A DNA stretch of 64,000 nt. Origin: Psychromonas sp. SP041 (GTDB lineage Bacteria; Pseudomonadota; Gammaproteobacteria; Enterobacterales; Psychromonadaceae). The position numbers and the translations under genes were made by a program. This document shows positions 34,817 through 43,111 of the stretch, piece by piece (positions within the stretch are counted from its first letter, which is position 1; each line of letters opens with the position of its first letter). Under the pieces are notes generated by a model. That model saw nothing but the letters and a program-made list of their open reading frames with translations, did no database searches and was not told where the DNA came from. Where the stretch lies: NCBI RefSeq assembly GCF_000470315.2, contig NZ_CBRF02000001.1, positions 124,001-188,000 on the forward strand. The letters run 5' to 3'.

Positions 34817-35343
34817 CAAAGTTTGAACCTGCGATAAGTTTAGCAGAACAATGCAAATGGGACGCTGATAAGCTTTGTTACTTAACTGAACTTCTTAAAG
34901 ACGATAGTCAATATGTCACATGGGTTTTGGTCTTTTTAGGTTGGGCAATTACAGTTGTAATTGCATATTCACAATGGCGATATGGATCTAAATCCTCTCA
35001 AAACTCTTGTCATAATGAATGGGTTAGGGAGTTCAGAGAGAAATTAGAAATTCTTGAGGATGATGCATTGTTATTCTGGACAACTACAAATCAAAGCCTT
35101 AGTAGTACGATAATGCTGACAAAGCTTACCAGAGGTGTAAAAGAACTTACTACTATCGCCAATGATATTAAAAAGGTTGGAGGCGGGGAGTATCAATCTT
35201 CGTCTTTCAAGGAATTAAGACAATCTATTACAAATGACAAGGAACTAGATGCAAGACCAATAGCTGATACTCACTATAGAATTGTCGCTATTAGAACTGC
35301 ATGTTCAGATCTTCGACGTTACTATCGTCGTAAAAGTGATTAG
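34813..35343 (+). CDS. Single-pass membrane protein of the GHKL/DUF4325 operon
   Basis: This 176-residue protein has one clear transmembrane helix near residues 34-54 (YVTWVLVFLGWAITVVIAY). It is followed by a mostly helical, charged region (EWVREFREKLEILEDDALLF and later helices) with no catalytic motif that I recognise. The ATG overlaps the DUF4325 stop by 4 bp. In a partner-switch or defence operon it would be the membrane-anchored effector or output. The charged cytoplasmic part resembles coiled-coil regions of membrane effectors, but the function is unknown. The stop is followed by a 1-kb gene-free stretch. Confidence 0.7.
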   Translation: MTKFEPAISLAEQCKWDADKLCYLTELLKDDSQYVTWVLVFLGWAITVVIAYSQWRYGSKSSQNSCHNEWVREFREKLEILEDDALLFWTTTNQSLSSTIMLTKLTRGVKELTTIANDIKKVGGGEYQSSSFKELRQSITNDKELDARPIADTHYRIVAIRTACSDLRRYYRRKSD

Positions 35344-36432
35344 CATAATTAATGAAAGTTACTTTTTAATGACTTTTTAATAGAACAAGGTTGTGCCCGT
35401 TTTGTATTGGAATAAAGGTTGGGATATTTCTATCTAGCCTTGAGCTATATCTTCTTAATTGACACAACTTTACCTCTTCTTAGGCTGTATTTTCTTTTTT
35501 GAGCTTTACATTCGAAAATATTAAGCATGTTCAGGCAAGTCAAATCGGACACGTTTGTAATTGATTGTTTAAACTCAATTGGGTACTGATCATAATTAAC
35601 TTAGTGCCGGCTTTAATGATTGGTATACTTAATATCAATCTACATCATCACGCATATGTGTGTTAGCTGATTGTGGGACTTTAAATAAGTTGTCTTGCTT
35701 AAAACCTCCAGAAAAATCGTTCTACAATTTCATTATCAATGCATGCGCTAACATCTTCTTTCAGTTAAATTGTTTAAACGTTTTCTAAAGTCGCCACTAG
35801 TTTATTTAGATTCTTGGCCACTATGAAAAACGATGCTTTGGTTGTTTCTTAATCTGTAAGCGTTAATTAACGCTTTTTAGATCTGATTTTTGCCATTCTT
35901 TTGGGCATGCAAAACACAATATGGAGAGAATATGGGACAGTGACAGTAGCTAAATAGGTTCAGCCTTTGCCCGTCTGTAAACAATTGTCATCGCCTGAAA
36001 GTAGTTGATTGGGATCAACAGCGTTCACGTCGTTACAGTCATGGTGTTTGGACGCTAATTAACTCATCTGGTCTTTTATGGTAAGTTTAATAGGCTGACG
36101 AACTAACTCTTATAGCTTCATAAGCAGCGGATACGTTATATTTAGCATCGAGTTCATTTATAAAAGAATATTTTACTTAATCCTGCTCTCTCATCAATAT
36201 ACAATGAATTACCTTTCGCTGCTTTTATATACTTTGGAGCCACTGCTTCTTTCTTTTCAGCATCTATAATGGGGCTATAAATCCTTAATAGAGATTTCCG
36301 GCTAATTCAGCCACAATAATTCTAAATATAATTATCGAATTTTCTTAGAACTAATTATGTCTATAATGTTCTTTTTCTGAGGTACGTCGTAAAGCCAAAA
36401 AAATTTTATTGTGAATACACATTTGGGCAAAA
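35344..36432. other. 1.1-kb gene-poor junction with decayed remnants
   Basis: No intact gene. A decayed IS3-like transposase fragment (35641-35770, minus) is listed separately. Further to the right, 35950-36110 on the plus strand keeps a short protein-like frame (KVVDWDQQRSRRYSHGVW) that ends at a stop and that I could not place. The stretch separates the second cargo island from the transfer genes and looks like a scar of past insertions. Confidence 0.45.
35641..35770 (-). pseudogene. Decayed IS3-family transposase fragment (OrfB end)
   Basis: Reading the minus strand, CIDNEIVERFFWRF followed, after one frame change, by KQDNLFKVPQSANTHM matches the IS3-family OrfB pattern xxDNAxxERFFxxLKxExL near the catalytic Glu of the DDE domain. 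Stops and a frameshift interrupt it. No terminal repeats were found. This is a weak but specific resemblance. Confidence 0.4.
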
Positions 36433-36456
36433 AAAAACCTGCATAAGCAGGTTTTT
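36433..36456 (-). terminator. Intrinsic terminator after the IcmD-like gene
   Basis: AAAAACCTGC (36433-36442) and GCAGGTTTTT (36447-36456) form a 10-bp stem with loop ATAA. An A-run to its left supplies a U-tract on the minus strand. It ends the dot/icm block just before the cargo island. Confidence 0.85.
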
Positions 36457-36474
36457 CGTAAGAATAGTTTATGA

Positions 36475-36858
36475 CTAGAAATCTTCTGAAACCTCAGTTT
36501 CCATGTCTGAAGATTTTGCACCTACTGACACAACAGACCAACCAATTGCAGTTGGAAGAATTAAAAGAATTGAACCGATGATTAAGGCATAAATACCGTT
36601 CTTAAAGTGGCCTCGACCTTCTTCTTTGTTGTCCTTATAGATAAGAAACAAACCAATTACGAATAGAATTACACCACCTGTGTATGCTATTGCAACAACA
36701 AACGCCTTAATAGCATCGAGAGTTTCTGTTCCTGTCTCAAGAGCTTCTGCCCACCCATCTTCTGCCGCTACATCCAGTGAAACAGACATAGCAAGGATAG
36801 TCATAAGTGACAAAATTACGCTTTTGTTAGATAGCATTTTCTTAATTTTTAAAAACAT
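36475..36858 (-). CDS. Small two-helix transfer protein, IcmD/DotP- or TraR-like
   Basis: This 127-residue protein has a signal-like N-terminus ending near DVAAEDG, and two transmembrane helices (AFVVAIAYTGGVILFVIGLF and ALIIGSILLILPTAIGWSVV) separated by a short charged loop, the VirB2/TrbC-like topology of IcmD/DotP and R64 TraR. The position directly after icmJ/dotN on the same strand fits, as icmD and icmJ are adjacent in Legionella (in the order icmD-J). The call is by topology and context only; IcmC/DotE or TraQ are alternatives. A strong terminator follows. Confidence 0.6.
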   Translation of the reverse strand: MFLKIKKMLSNKSVILSLMTILAMSVSLDVAAEDGWAEALETGTETLDAIKAFVVAIAYTGGVILFVIGLFLIYKDNKEEGRGHFKNGIYALIIGSILLILPTAIGWSVVSVGAKSSDMETEVSEDF

Positions 36859-36936
36859 TTTTTAAAGCCTTTTTATTATTGTTATTGTTTATGTTTTTTA
36901 TTTAATATATACCAAGTGAGCCATAGTGGCAATATT

Positions 36937-37677
36937 TTATTGGTCATGAGTAAGCACTGAAATAATACTTTCATTAGAGTCATTCCCATACTTGTTATTT
37001 GACCACGATCTGAGCTTTTGCTCTGACACTTCTAGCCAGTCACTTGATGGTATGTTTTTAAATGAATTAGACGACCAATGATTGAATTGTGGACCATAGC
37101 CGGATTTCTTTGGTAAAAAATAGTACTCAGATAATGCAAGGTCACGCTGACTATAATCTTCATCGCTCAATTGAAGTAACCAATCGCCTACAACAAGTGG
37201 ATCTGATGTTCCTAACTTTCTAATCGCAGAAACTTTCTGATTCGCCAGTCTAGCTAAGTTCTTGACTGAAATCATTTTTATTGACTGTTCCGTACTCTCC
37301 TCTGCTATCCATAGTACTCTCACAAGCTGATTAAGTTCAGCCTGTGATATGTTCAGCTTAGGATCAAGTCTAATTATATCCCCGCGATTAAATGTGCCGC
37401 TCAACCCAATGTGGAAGCAAGAATGGCAGAGGGCACATATCGTGATAAGGTTATCTTCACTATTGTTAGAGTGATTGTCATCAATATGATGTACCTCCTG
37501 ATATTTATCTGCAGTGAACCCGCAATATTGACAAGTGTTGCTATCCCTAGTGAGAACACTACGTCGAACAAGCTGAAATTCTTTATCTGCCTCTTCCGAT
37601 GATGGGTCATCGCTTCTAAAAGCACTTCGTTTTACTGAAAGAGAAATCTTTCTTTTATTATTGTTATTCAAATGCAT
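36937..37677 (-). CDS. IcmJ/DotN-like zinc-finger (HNH-fold) transfer protein
   Basis: This 246-residue protein contains an HNH-like zinc module: RDSNTCQYCGFTADKYQEVHH, then NLITICALCHSCFH, with two CxxC pairs. In DotN/IcmJ of type IVB systems the fold binds zinc but serves as an adaptor on the coupling-protein complex (DotL-DotN), and the same pattern (TCQFCG...NLVTACCFCAQCF) is seen there. Further agreement is LDPKLNISQAELNQLVRVLW. Here an intact HNH-like VHHIDDNHSNN is present, whereas Legionella DotN lacks the HNH histidines, so nuclease activity cannot be excluded. The partner DotL is not in view. It has its own promoter region after a terminator. Confidence 0.75.
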   Translation of the reverse strand: MHLNNNNKRKISLSVKRSAFRSDDPSSEEADKEFQLVRRSVLTRDSNTCQYCGFTADKYQEVHHIDDNHSNNSEDNLITICALCHSCFHIGLSGTFNRGDIIRLDPKLNISQAELNQLVRVLWIAEESTEQSIKMISVKNLARLANQKVSAIRKLGTSDPLVVGDWLLQLSDEDYSQRDLALSEYYFLPKKSGYGPQFNHWSSNSFKNIPSSDWLEVSEQKLRSWSNNKYGNDSNESIISVLTHDQ

Positions 37678-37711
37678 TCTCTATTTGTTTTTTAAAATAT
37701 ACTATATTAAG

Positions 37712-37747
37712 TAAAAAAAAATGCCAACCCATAATGGGTTAGCATTT
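37712..37747 (-). terminator. Intrinsic terminator downstream of the dotF-like gene
   Basis: AATGCCAACCC (37720-37730) pairs with GGGTTAGCATT (37736-37746) with one mismatch and a short loop. A run of A at 37713-37721 gives a U-tract on the minus strand. It splits dotJ-I-H-G-F from icmJ. Confidence 0.75.
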
Positions 37748-37775
37748 ATTTAATTTTGGTAGGGGTTTATTGTAT

Positions 37776-39245
37776 TTAGTTTGGTAGTTTAACTAATTTA
37801 ATTAAAAACTTGTCTACAATAAGGTTTCCAGAATCATCTAATCCTTGAACAATACCCATTTCCGGTATGCTTTCACCGACCACTTTTGTTATCCATTCAC
37901 CAGTTGGGCTTTCAATGAGAAACCCATCAGGGTAAACACCATTTAGTTTCCAGCCACGCGCAAAACTTTTAAAGGCTATTGGCTTAGCTATAGAGCCGGT
38001 AACCACTTGTGATTTCTGCTCAGGCTTTTTCTTTAGCATAGGTGCTTTTTTATGCTCTTTTTTAGCCACTTCTTTTTTAGATTCTTTTTTAGATTCTTTT
38101 TTATGGCTTGTTTTTTTATCTGATGACGCTATGTATGGGATGTAAGTATCATCCATAAAGTATCTGTTACCTACAAGGGCTAAGTGACCACTGTCTTTGA
38201 TTTCTTGAACATTCAGGACACCTTTACCAGAAACAATCATCTTCTCGCCTTTAAAGAACACACTGATTCGTTCTTTCCCGTATTTAACTGAGCGAACAAT
38301 TGACATGTCGCCTTCTACTGAAGTTGAAATAACACTATATCCAGGTATTCTACTTCTGTTTTTAATCAGTGATTTTTTTTCAGAGAAGCTTAGTCGAGGA
38401 AGTTCTTTTTCCACCTCAACTACTTTAGATTTCCCGTCGGCTCTAGACAAATCTGTTAATTTATTGATTTTAGCAATAAGCATATCGAAATGATCTGATT
38501 CCGATTGTTTGATTTGATTAATGCCAGTATTTACACCATTCAGTAAAACAGTATTATTGTTTACATTATTTAACTTAACATTTATTTCAGAGATCAGATC
38601 TTGATCATTGCCTACATTTAAATAGCCTTCGTCTTCAACGACAGGCATCTTAGCTTCTGGCTGCCTTTTAATTTCAGGCTTGCTTACAGGCTTTGTTTCT
38701 ACTGGTTCATCTTTATCTAAGTTAATAACCAATGCATTTGACTTAGGCTTAGGCTTACTTTCAACTTCTTCAGTTGTAAAAGAGCCTTCATTGTCAGCAA
38801 CTTCTTTAGCTTTATTGTCAGAAGCTGCTTTTGATTTAGAATCTTTATCATCTAAAACAATGAAGGTATCATTTTCATGAGATGGGGGAGTAGCTGAGTG
38901 GCTACTTTTATGTCCACCAATAAGATTAAAATGCACACCAGCGAAGTATGTTGCTGTACTCGCACCAAGAATAACGGCAGAAAGCATTACAGCATTTTTA
39001 ATAAAAGATTTTCGACCACTAGAAGTATTAGATTCGTCTTCATCTTCATCTTCTTCTTCAAACTCAACAACTTTACCGCTGTTATCTTCTACATTTTCCA
39101 CTTCCACCAATGATTCATCTTCCTCTTCTGAAAGAGACGCAATTGCTTCATCATATTCAGAATATTCTTGGCCAGGAGCATGGTTCGAGCTGTCCAAACC
39201 GTCTAAATTATCTAAATCGCCTAGCTTTTTATCTTTATCACTCAT
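37776..39245 (-). CDS. DotF/IcmG-like (TraP-position) inner-membrane protein
   Basis: This is a 489-residue bitopic protein. A very acidic cytoplasmic N-terminus (about 80 residues rich in Asp and Glu) precedes one transmembrane helix (KNAVMLSAVILGASTATYFAG, about residues 85-105). A long periplasmic region follows with Lys/Glu-rich linkers and a KKESKKESKKE-type low-complexity stretch near 385-405. The C-terminal domain (GWKLNGVYPDGFLIESP, then GIVQGLDDSGNLIV) looks globular. Position and topology match DotF/IcmG in Legionella (about 270 residues) and TraP in R64, but this protein is much longer. It follows dotG by 122 bp with a hairpin between. The assignment is by context. Confidence 0.65.
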   Translation of the reverse strand: MSDKDKKLGDLDNLDGLDSSNHAPGQEYSEYDEAIASLSEEEDESLVEVENVEDNSGKVVEFEEEDEDEDESNTSSGRKSFIKNAVMLSAVILGASTATYFAGVHFNLIGGHKSSHSATPPSHENDTFIVLDDKDSKSKAASDNKAKEVADNEGSFTTEEVESKPKPKSNALVINLDKDEPVETKPVSKPEIKRQPEAKMPVVEDEGYLNVGNDQDLISEINVKLNNVNNNTVLLNGVNTGINQIKQSESDHFDMLIAKINKLTDLSRADGKSKVVEVEKELPRLSFSEKKSLIKNRSRIPGYSVISTSVEGDMSIVRSVKYGKERISVFFKGEKMIVSGKGVLNVQEIKDSGHLALVGNRYFMDDTYIPYIASSDKKTSHKKESKKESKKEVAKKEHKKAPMLKKKPEQKSQVVTGSIAKPIAFKSFARGWKLNGVYPDGFLIESPTGEWITKVVGESIPEMGIVQGLDDSGNLIVDKFLIKLVKLPN

Positions 39246-39282
39246 AATTTACTTCCTGACATTTTTTATATTACAGATATAT

Positions 39283-39310
39283 TTAAGGCGAATTTTAACA
39301 TTCGCCTTAA
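39283..39310 (-). terminator. Hairpin between the dotG- and dotF-like genes
   Basis: TTAAGGCGAAT (39283-39293) and ATTCGCCTTAA (39300-39310) form an 11-bp perfect stem with a 6-base loop, beyond the dotG stop on the minus strand. Without a strong U-tract it may attenuate rather than stop transcription. Confidence 0.6.
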
Positions 39311-39367
39311 ACCATTACAATAAATTATCGACCTAATAGTGTAATTATATATAGTATGTCGATAATA

Positions 39368-40900
39368 TTAATTTGAAGGGATATCTATCCCAGACATAAA
39401 CATGATCAGTATGTTGCTGTTCTGATTTACTGTAATTGTTGGATCCATATTAAAATCTTCTTCAAAGATAGGAACAAGAACCTCACCAACCTTACCTACA
39501 GCAGTCGCAATCTGGTCACTAGCATCTGGAAGTGCCTCATAGATGGTTTCAGTAGTCCCATCAGAAGTCGTCGTTGTATAGCTAGAAATAGCATCAACAT
39601 ATCCATCAGCCGCCGCCGCTATAGCAAGCTTAAAATAGCGCTCGAATATATGTCTGTCTACGTCATCAGCAAGACCTGGTCTCATTGTCTCCGGATCAAG
39701 TGCAATTGCACTTATAGGATACTCTTTACCATCAATGGTCATTGTTTTGAATGAAATAGATGCTTTCTCTCCAATGCGCACTGGAGTGCCGATTAGGATA
39801 GCTTCACCAATTTTACCATTGCCGGGAACAATTGCACGTACAGGACCAATCTCATCGGTGTTTATGCCTATTTGCAGTATTGCATAATGCATTTCACCAA
39901 CAGATATGTGCTGACTGTGACTTACTTTTTCAGAACCAAGAGGATTTACAACGTTCGAGTAATTCGAGCTCTGGCTTGATTGTGAGCCTGATCTTGAATT
40001 AGAGCTATTGTTAGAGTTCTGACCTTGGCCGTTTTTCTCATTGTTGCCACCATTAGATGACCCATTTGTTCCCGTTCTTTCACTTGCCAGTCCTCTTGCA
40101 TTATTTAATGTGCTAAGCGCAGAGCTGCCATTGTTATTATTGGATTTGTTTGTTTTAGAATATTTACTTGAGGTAACAGAGCTAAAGCTTCCATTGCCTG
40201 AACGATTAGAAGATTGGCCTTGTTGCTCTTCCCCAAACACATTAGGCTGGTAACCAGAACTGGTACCATTCTGGGTAAAGATGCTCTCACTGTTTAATTT
40301 TTCTGAATATATGTTTTCAGCATATTTTTCAAGTTCATTATTGATGAAATCGTCATCGCTCTTTACTTGATCTTCATAGGCCTTTTTAGCATCTTTATCA
40401 GTGTTTTTATTTTTAGCGCCACTGTTTCTGTTACGTTTTGCCTGAGCTAGATTTTCTCTTTGCTGCTTTATTTCATCTTTTTGATTAATTTTGTCATCGA
40501 TGCTTCCACCTATGTTGTAATCAATTAGTGATGATGATTCTTTATTTAAATCAGCAATAACAGCCTTAGAGTTAGAAATTTCAATTTTATCCATAAAACC
40601 GCCGCCAGATTTCTTAGCCGTTTCTATTTCCTTAACTCTTTCTTCTGCTATTTCAATACCATAAGGAGACTCTTCTGGAATTATTGATTTATCACCTGGT
40701 TTGGCTTTATCAATATCATCCTTATTTGGAGGTGAGATTAAATTACTCTTATTAGATTGTGAATCATTGCTATTGCCGCCAGACGCCAATGAGTTAATCC
40801 CATAAATTACACAGCCCCCGGTTAACACGAAAGTAATCCCAAGAACCATTCTAGCCTTAGGCGGTATATTTTTTTTGAGGTTTTCTACGAATTTTGCCAT
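39368..40900 (-). CDS. traO: DotG/IcmE/TraO, VirB10-like core protein
   Basis: This 510-residue protein has a short N-terminus, one transmembrane helix (MVLGITFVLTGGCVIYGIN, about residues 18-36), a long Ser/Asn/Gly-rich periplasmic linker (about 190-320) and a conserved C-terminal VirB10-like domain. In that domain MHYAILQIGINTDEIGPVRA, LIGTPVRIGEKASISF and IDGKEYPISAIALDPET are typical of DotG/TraO. The end TVNQNSNILIMFMSG fits. DotG spans the envelope and forms the central channel. Legionella DotG is twice as long because of pentapeptide repeats that are absent here; IncI TraO is of similar length to this one. It lies between dotH (20 bp) and dotF. Confidence 0.9.
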   Translation of the reverse strand: MAKFVENLKKNIPPKARMVLGITFVLTGGCVIYGINSLASGGNSNDSQSNKSNLISPPNKDDIDKAKPGDKSIIPEESPYGIEIAEERVKEIETAKKSGGGFMDKIEISNSKAVIADLNKESSSLIDYNIGGSIDDKINQKDEIKQQRENLAQAKRNRNSGAKNKNTDKDAKKAYEDQVKSDDDFINNELEKYAENIYSEKLNSESIFTQNGTSSGYQPNVFGEEQQGQSSNRSGNGSFSSVTSSKYSKTNKSNNNNGSSALSTLNNARGLASERTGTNGSSNGGNNEKNGQGQNSNNSSNSRSGSQSSQSSNYSNVVNPLGSEKVSHSQHISVGEMHYAILQIGINTDEIGPVRAIVPGNGKIGEAILIGTPVRIGEKASISFKTMTIDGKEYPISAIALDPETMRPGLADDVDRHIFERYFKLAIAAAADGYVDAISSYTTTTSDGTTETIYEALPDASDQIATAVGKVGEVLVPIFEEDFNMDPTITVNQNSNILIMFMSGIDIPSN

Positions 40901-40920
40901 TTTAAATTGTTCTCCAGGCC

Positions 40921-42060
40921 TTATTCAAAAATCGATTGTTTTTGCTTTAATTTAACTTCAAAACTGTTTTTGATTGTTGCTCTTCTGATTTCACCATCAA
41001 CAGTAAATAGGAGGTTACTTACAGGAGGAACCTTATAAACGTTGTATCCTGTCGGAGAACTAACAGATTCTTTCCAAGGGGGAGAAATTAAGTTATCTCT
41101 GGTTCTAATATAAAGGTAATCATCTTTATACCAGGCCGTTCCATTGGTGCCCTCTAAATCATAAAGTTTTGCATCATTAATCTTGTCACCATTAAGGACA
41201 TTGAGCATCATAGTGCTTGTCTTTTCTCTAGACTTAGATGAATAACCCATGCTTGTTGACTCTGGTCCAAACTTCGGGATTCTAACGCTAATTCGAGCAT
41301 CAATGTCTGTTTCACTTCCGCTCAATCTAATGACAATAGGTACGTTTAGATCTTTTAAATTAATAAGAGCGTTGCTCTCTTTAAATCGTGTCGTTATTTC
41401 AAAAACACCAATGTGTTCTTTTCCTTCTATTGGGTATGATTTAAAAGAGTCACCATCACCAATAATATTACCTTCAATAGGCCATGGATTTCCTGTTTGG
41501 TCAAAAAACATAATAGATGAGGAATATCCCTTAGCAACATTCACAACAATTGGATCAGGCGCATCAACATCAATAGTGATTGTCTTTATTTTGAATTTAA
41601 CAGGATCAACAGGAGAATTAGTTGCTTCAGCAATTTTACTGTCGATTTGTCTCAATTCTTTCAATTCAGAAAGGGTATAAGGAAATTTCTTATTTAGAGC
41701 ATCTGCTTTCTGCTCCTCAATTTTTGAATCACCAAGAACATTTCGTAAGTTTTCCAATTGCTCTTGCTCATAAAGATACTTAAACAAAATATGCTGTTTG
41801 TTTTTAATCTTGGTAACTTCATCTGAAGATAAGTAGCCTTCATTATCGGCTTTATTTAAAACCTTGTTGAAGAATTCTTTATCTTCACTACTTACCTCTG
41901 TGCTAATTGAGTTAGGCTGCTCTTTAGCCTGACTAGTAGACACCGTTTTTTTTGCTGTGTCACTAATATCTATTTCTAAACCAGTATCAGCAGCAAGTAC
42001 TGAATACGAAAATAAGGCAGAAAGAACCGCTATAGAGGTCGCTTTTAATTTAGTTTTCAT
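40921..42060 (-). CDS. traN: DotH/IcmK/TraN outer-membrane ring protein
   Basis: This 379-residue secreted protein has a signal peptide (SIAVLSALFSYSVLAADTG). The conserved DotH core shows IVVNVAKGYSSSIMFFDQTGNPWPI, then a beta-rich part, and late TAWYKDDYLYIRTRDNLISP with VSSPTGYNVYKVPPVS. These PWP and DxLYIRT motifs are hallmarks of DotH/TraN. DotH is placed in the outer membrane by DotC and DotD, whose genes are in this window (traI, traH). It lies 20 bp before dotG and 22 bp after dotI on the minus strand. Confidence 0.9.
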   Translation of the reverse strand: MKTKLKATSIAVLSALFSYSVLAADTGLEIDISDTAKKTVSTSQAKEQPNSISTEVSSEDKEFFNKVLNKADNEGYLSSDEVTKIKNKQHILFKYLYEQEQLENLRNVLGDSKIEEQKADALNKKFPYTLSELKELRQIDSKIAEATNSPVDPVKFKIKTITIDVDAPDPIVVNVAKGYSSSIMFFDQTGNPWPIEGNIIGDGDSFKSYPIEGKEHIGVFEITTRFKESNALINLKDLNVPIVIRLSGSETDIDARISVRIPKFGPESTSMGYSSKSREKTSTMMLNVLNGDKINDAKLYDLEGTNGTAWYKDDYLYIRTRDNLISPPWKESVSSPTGYNVYKVPPVSNLLFTVDGEIRRATIKNSFEVKLKQKQSIFE

Positions 42061-42082
42061 TTTGTGTTCCGTTTTATTTTTC

Positions 42083-42799
42083 TTATTGTTCTTGCTTTTC
42101 TATAACAATTCTATGAATGCCGATTCCGCTTGAATTTGACAACAAACTGTCTCTCGCAACAGTTACAGTAAAAAGAACCTTGTTAGAAAATTCTTTTGCT
42201 TCTGTTCTGTATGTGAGAGTTGCCTGAGCCTCGATCTTCCATAAGTACCGATTAGAAAAACTCGGCTTTCCCTTTTTAAGAATTAAAGGAACAGAGTCAA
42301 TAGATAAAGATACGATCATTTTTCTATCGACAATTGCTTTTAAGTTCCCTGTTTTTTCAAGCGCGTTAAGCAACTCTTGTCTGCCACTATCTGTGAAATA
42401 TTCCATCGTCGCTTGGTTTAAGTGCGACTTTATATTTGAGTAACTAAAGTCAAAAGTATCGACTAAAGAATTAGACAGCCAGCTTGCTACAACTGAGTCT
42501 TTTTGATTCGGGCGAGATAAAGGAATTAGCTTGGTAAGTGTTTTGTCTTCGTTTACAGCAATATAAACAGTGCCAGGCTCTTTCATCACAGAATATGTAA
42601 CACCAGCTATAGAGGTTGCAAAACAGATAAGGCTTGCAGCAGCCATTTTTGTCATTTTGGTATATTGGTCTTTGTAGAATAATTTTCTTAGTTCTACGTC
42701 AATAAGAGGGTCGTTTGTCGTACCTCTTTCTTTTTTTGTTTTGTCTTGTTTTTCAGGCTTTACGCCTTTTTTGAGAAGTATTTTTTTCTTATCAGACAT
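42083..42799 (-). CDS. traM: DotI/IcmL/TraM inner-membrane protein
   Basis: This 238-residue bitopic protein has a charged N-terminus, one transmembrane helix (MAAASLICFATSIAGVTYSV, about residues 51-70), then a periplasmic VirB8-like domain with LIPLSRPNQKDSVVASWLSN and a C-terminal LFTVTVARDSLLS. DotI (TraM in R64) forms VirB8-like rings with DotJ in the inner membrane. The small gene just upstream is a shortened paralogue with the same membrane segment pattern. Its start is 9 bp after that gene and its stop is 22 bp before dotH. Confidence 0.9.
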   Translation of the reverse strand: MSDKKKILLKKGVKPEKQDKTKKERGTTNDPLIDVELRKLFYKDQYTKMTKMAAASLICFATSIAGVTYSVMKEPGTVYIAVNEDKTLTKLIPLSRPNQKDSVVASWLSNSLVDTFDFSYSNIKSHLNQATMEYFTDSGRQELLNALEKTGNLKAIVDRKMIVSLSIDSVPLILKKGKPSFSNRYLWKIEAQATLTYRTEAKEFSNKVLFTVTVARDSLLSNSSGIGIHRIVIEKQEQ

Positions 42800-42808
42800 A
42801 GAAAGCCT

Positions 42809-43111
42809 TTATTTTTTTCTTATATTTATTACTTTTTCAACATCACCATTGCGACTTGTTGTGTATATTTCTACGTCGCTTTTTGTGGATAACACTATGG
42901 TAGAAGCAATATTAATTAAAAAGGAAACTGTCATTAAAAGAACAAACAAACCCGTCATAAACCTTAAACCATCGCGAAATTGTTCGTATGAGGTTTCATC
43001 AACTTTAAAATCAGATTCATGACCTTCAAGTTGTTTTTGGAGTGATTCGTTTGCCTTTTTAATTTCTGCAGTAATTTCTTTGATTGTTTTTTTGTTGTTT
43101 TTTTTCATCAC
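42809..43111 (-). CDS. DotJ/IcmM-like short paralogue of DotI
   Basis: This 100-residue protein has a charged helical N-terminus (about 40 residues), then YEQFRDGLRFMTG, one transmembrane helix (LFVLLMTVSFLINIASTIVL) and a short tail VEIYTTSRNGDVEKVI. That layout aligns by eye with the N-terminal part of the neighbouring DotI (YKDQYTKMTKMAA, helix, TVYIAVNEDKTLTKLIPL), just as Legionella DotJ is a truncated paralogue of DotI. It is the first gene of the dot/icm block at 36.9-43.1 kb. Its region upstream has AT-rich repeats. Two ATGs are adjacent and either could be the start. Confidence 0.7.
   Translation of the reverse strand: MMKKNNKKTIKEITAEIKKANESLQKQLEGHESDFKVDETSYEQFRDGLRFMTGLFVLLMTVSFLINIASTIVLSTKSDVEIYTTSRNGDVEKVINIRKK

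Noticed and set aside
35950-36110. Second transposase remnant in the junction region
   Set aside because: The short protein-like frame has no motif that I can tie to a known transposase, so it was not annotated as one.
15702-43111. Effector-translocating Dot/Icm virulence system
   Set aside because: No effector chaperones of IcmS/IcmW type or effectors are recognisable; short DotG and linked thin-pilus genes fit IncI-type conjugation better.
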